Shown here in pieces: positions 62,505 through 64,000 of a stretch of 64,000 bases of DNA. The position numbers were made by a program, and so were the translations under genes. Source of the stretch: Burkholderiaceae bacterium (GTDB lineage Bacteria > Pseudomonadota > Gammaproteobacteria > Burkholderiales > Burkholderiaceae_E); NCBI GenBank assembly GCA_016710525.1, contig JADJVQ010000015.1, positions 1 through 64,000 of the forward strand, read 5' to 3'. Numbering within the stretch: position 1 is the stretch's first letter; every line of letters starts with the position of its first letter. Below the pieces are notes generated by a model. That model was given only the letters and a program-made list of their open reading frames with translations, had not been told where the DNA came from and made no database searches.

Positions 62505-64000
62505 TCAGCCCAGCGCGCTGCCCAGCGAGCGGCGCAGCTCTTCCTCTTCGCGGCCCGCGCGATGCGCGTAGTCCTTGAGCTGATCCTCGCCGATGCGCCC
62601 GACATTGAAGTACTCGGCCTGGGCATGCGACAGATAAAAGCCGCTGACGCTGGCCGCCGGCGACATCGCGTAGCTTTCGGTCAGCTGCATGCCGATTTCG
62701 TCGCAGCGCATCGCTCGAACATCGCCCGCTTCACGGTGTGCTCGGGGCAGGCCGGGTAGCCGGGGGCCGGCCGGATGCCGCGGTACTTTTCGGCGATCAG
62801 GTCTTCGACGCCCAGCTGCTCCTGCGGCGCATAACCCCACAGGTCCTTGCGCACGCGCTCGTGCAGGCACTCGGCAAAGGCCTCGGCCAGACGGTCGGCG
62901 ATCGCCTTGAGCATGATCGACGAATAATCGTCGAGCAGGTCGGCAAACTCCTTTTCCTTGCGCTCGACGCCGATGCCGGTGGTCACCGCGAACATCCCGA
63001 TGTAGTCGGCGATGCCCGAGGGCACGCCATCGATCGTCTTGGGCGCGATGAAGTCGGCCAGGCACTTGTTGTCGACCCCCTCGCGCTTGGCCACCTGCTG
63101 GCGCAGGTTGTGCCAGGTGAAGGCCACTTCGCGGCGCGAGTCGTCGGTATAGACCTCGATGTCGTCGTCATGGACGGCATTGGCCGGCAGGAAGGCCACC
63201 ACCGCGTTGGCCGTGATCCAGCGGCCGTCGATGACGCGCTTGAGCATGGCCCGGCCGTCGGAATACACCCGCCGGGCCGACTCGCCCACCACCTCGTCGT
63301 TCAGGATGCCCGGAAACGCGCCGTGCAGGTCCCAGGTCTGGAAGAACGGGCCCCAGTCGATGTAGCGGGCGATCTCGGCCAGGTCGAAGTTGCGGAACAG
63401 CCGACGGCCGATGAAGCGCGGCTTGGGCGGATGGTAGTTGACCAGCGGATGGGGCGGCTCGCCCGGGTGGTCGTCGGCGGGCATCCGCCAGGCGAGCGCG
63501 GGCTTGTTGGCGCGGGCCTGCGCCAGACTCACCAGCTCCGGCCCCTTCTTGGCGGCGTGCTGGCCGCGCACCCGGTCGTAGTCGGTGAGCAGATCGCTGA
63601 CGAACTTCGAGCGCGAATCCGGCGAGATCAGCTGCTGGGCGACCGGCACCGAGCGCGAGGCATCGGCCACGTACACCACCGGGCCCGAATAATGGGGCGC
63701 GATCTTGACTGCGGTGTGCACCCGCGACGTGGTGGCTCCGCCGATCAGCAGCGGAATCTTGCGCAGGCGGAAGTACTCGTCGCGCTCCATCTCGCGCGCG
63801 ACGTACTGCATCTCTTCCAGCGACGGCGTGATCAGCCCCGACAGGCCGATGATGTCGGCGCCCTCGACCTTGGCGCGCGCCAGGATGTCGGAGCACGGCA
63901 CCATCACGCCCATGTTCACGACCTCGAAGTTGTTGCACTGGAGCACGACGGTGACGATGTTCTTGCCGATGTCGTGCACATCGCCCTTGACCGTGGCGAT
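62505..64000 (-). CDS. metH: Cobalamin-dependent methionine synthase, C-terminal part (partial, frameshift)
   Basis: The gene runs off the end of the window; about 498 codons of its 3' part are present. At the window edge lies V-K-G-D-V-H-D-I-G-K, the B12-binding D-x-H-x-x-G. The cobalamin domain follows, and then the AdoMet activation domain with R-P-A-P-G-Y-P-A-C-P. MetH transfers a methyl group from methyltetrahydrofolate to homocysteine. One base is missing at about 62707-62720; the real C-terminus (T-E-S-Y-A-M-S-P and G-F-Y-L-S-H) is in another frame. As metH is a housekeeping gene, the indel is probably an error. Confidence 0.92.

Overview
The window is GC-rich, densely coded chromosomal DNA. 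It looks like a betaproteobacterium of the Burkholderiales type. The evidence is gene content: a Bug/TctC-type periplasmic binding protein, a DUF1840 protein, an intracellular polyhydroxyalkanoate depolymerase with a cysteine nucleophile, a PEP-CTERM protein, many CaiB/BaiF CoA-transferases and crotonases, and a cobalamin-dependent MetH. I saw no rRNA, tRNA, CRISPR array, prophage or insertion sequence. No gene-free stretch exceeds about 250 bases.

Layout. 0-11.8 kb: a TacA-type antitoxin; a small yjfMCL-like set (DUF1190, glutathionylspermidine-synthase-like ATP-grasp enzyme, DUF350); an aminotransferase coupled to an alpha-methylacyl-CoA racemase-like protein; an EamA transporter; a large FAD dehydrogenase; a HEAT-like protein; a Bug receptor; LtrA; a sterol-desaturase-family enzyme and a 53-residue PEP-CTERM protein. 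12.0-17.0 kb: crotonase, a 367-residue protein, a UGSC-family selenoprotein, a hydrolase-LuxR fusion regulator and a cytochrome P450. 17.0-20.2 kb: a cluster of decaying toxin-antitoxin genes around an MDR oxidoreductase and a lysoplasmalogenase-like protein. 20.3-22.9 kb: a DUF1800/DUF1501 pair.

22.9-47.5 kb is a CoA-dependent catabolic island. It holds a P450, two crotonases, an alpha/beta hydrolase, an HpcH aldolase, two two-subunit class III CoA-transferases, an SDR, an acyl-CoA ligase, an acyl-CoA dehydrogenase, a DUF35 plus thiolase-fold pair, a complete Dpp/Opp-type ABC transporter, a TetR regulator and two nitronate-monooxygenase-like proteins. Its two arms diverge from an AT-rich region at about 37.25-37.39 kb. 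I infer uptake, CoA activation, beta-oxidation-like steps and retro-aldol cleavage of an unidentified organic acid. 47.6-64 kb: a ParE-type TA pair, MFS transporter, lipoprotein, DUF1840, GST, PhaZ, an ECF sigma/anti-sigma unit with two exported proteins, a cyclase-family hydrolase, a feruloyl-CoA-synthase-like enzyme, a redoxin, an amidohydrolase, SRPBCC and CZB proteins, and the 3' part of metH.

The most notable item is the selenoprotein at 13973-14494. A TGA at 14249-14251 interrupts a frame that continues in phase with the UGSC-family signature (G-D-U-G-S-C). A bacterial SECIS-like hairpin follows it, and the stop overlaps the next gene's start by four bases. Separately, at least eight genes carry single-base indels, including the housekeeping gene metH. 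Most of these are therefore probably sequencing or assembly errors rather than true pseudogenes. The mazF remnant is different: it has two in-frame nonsense codons.
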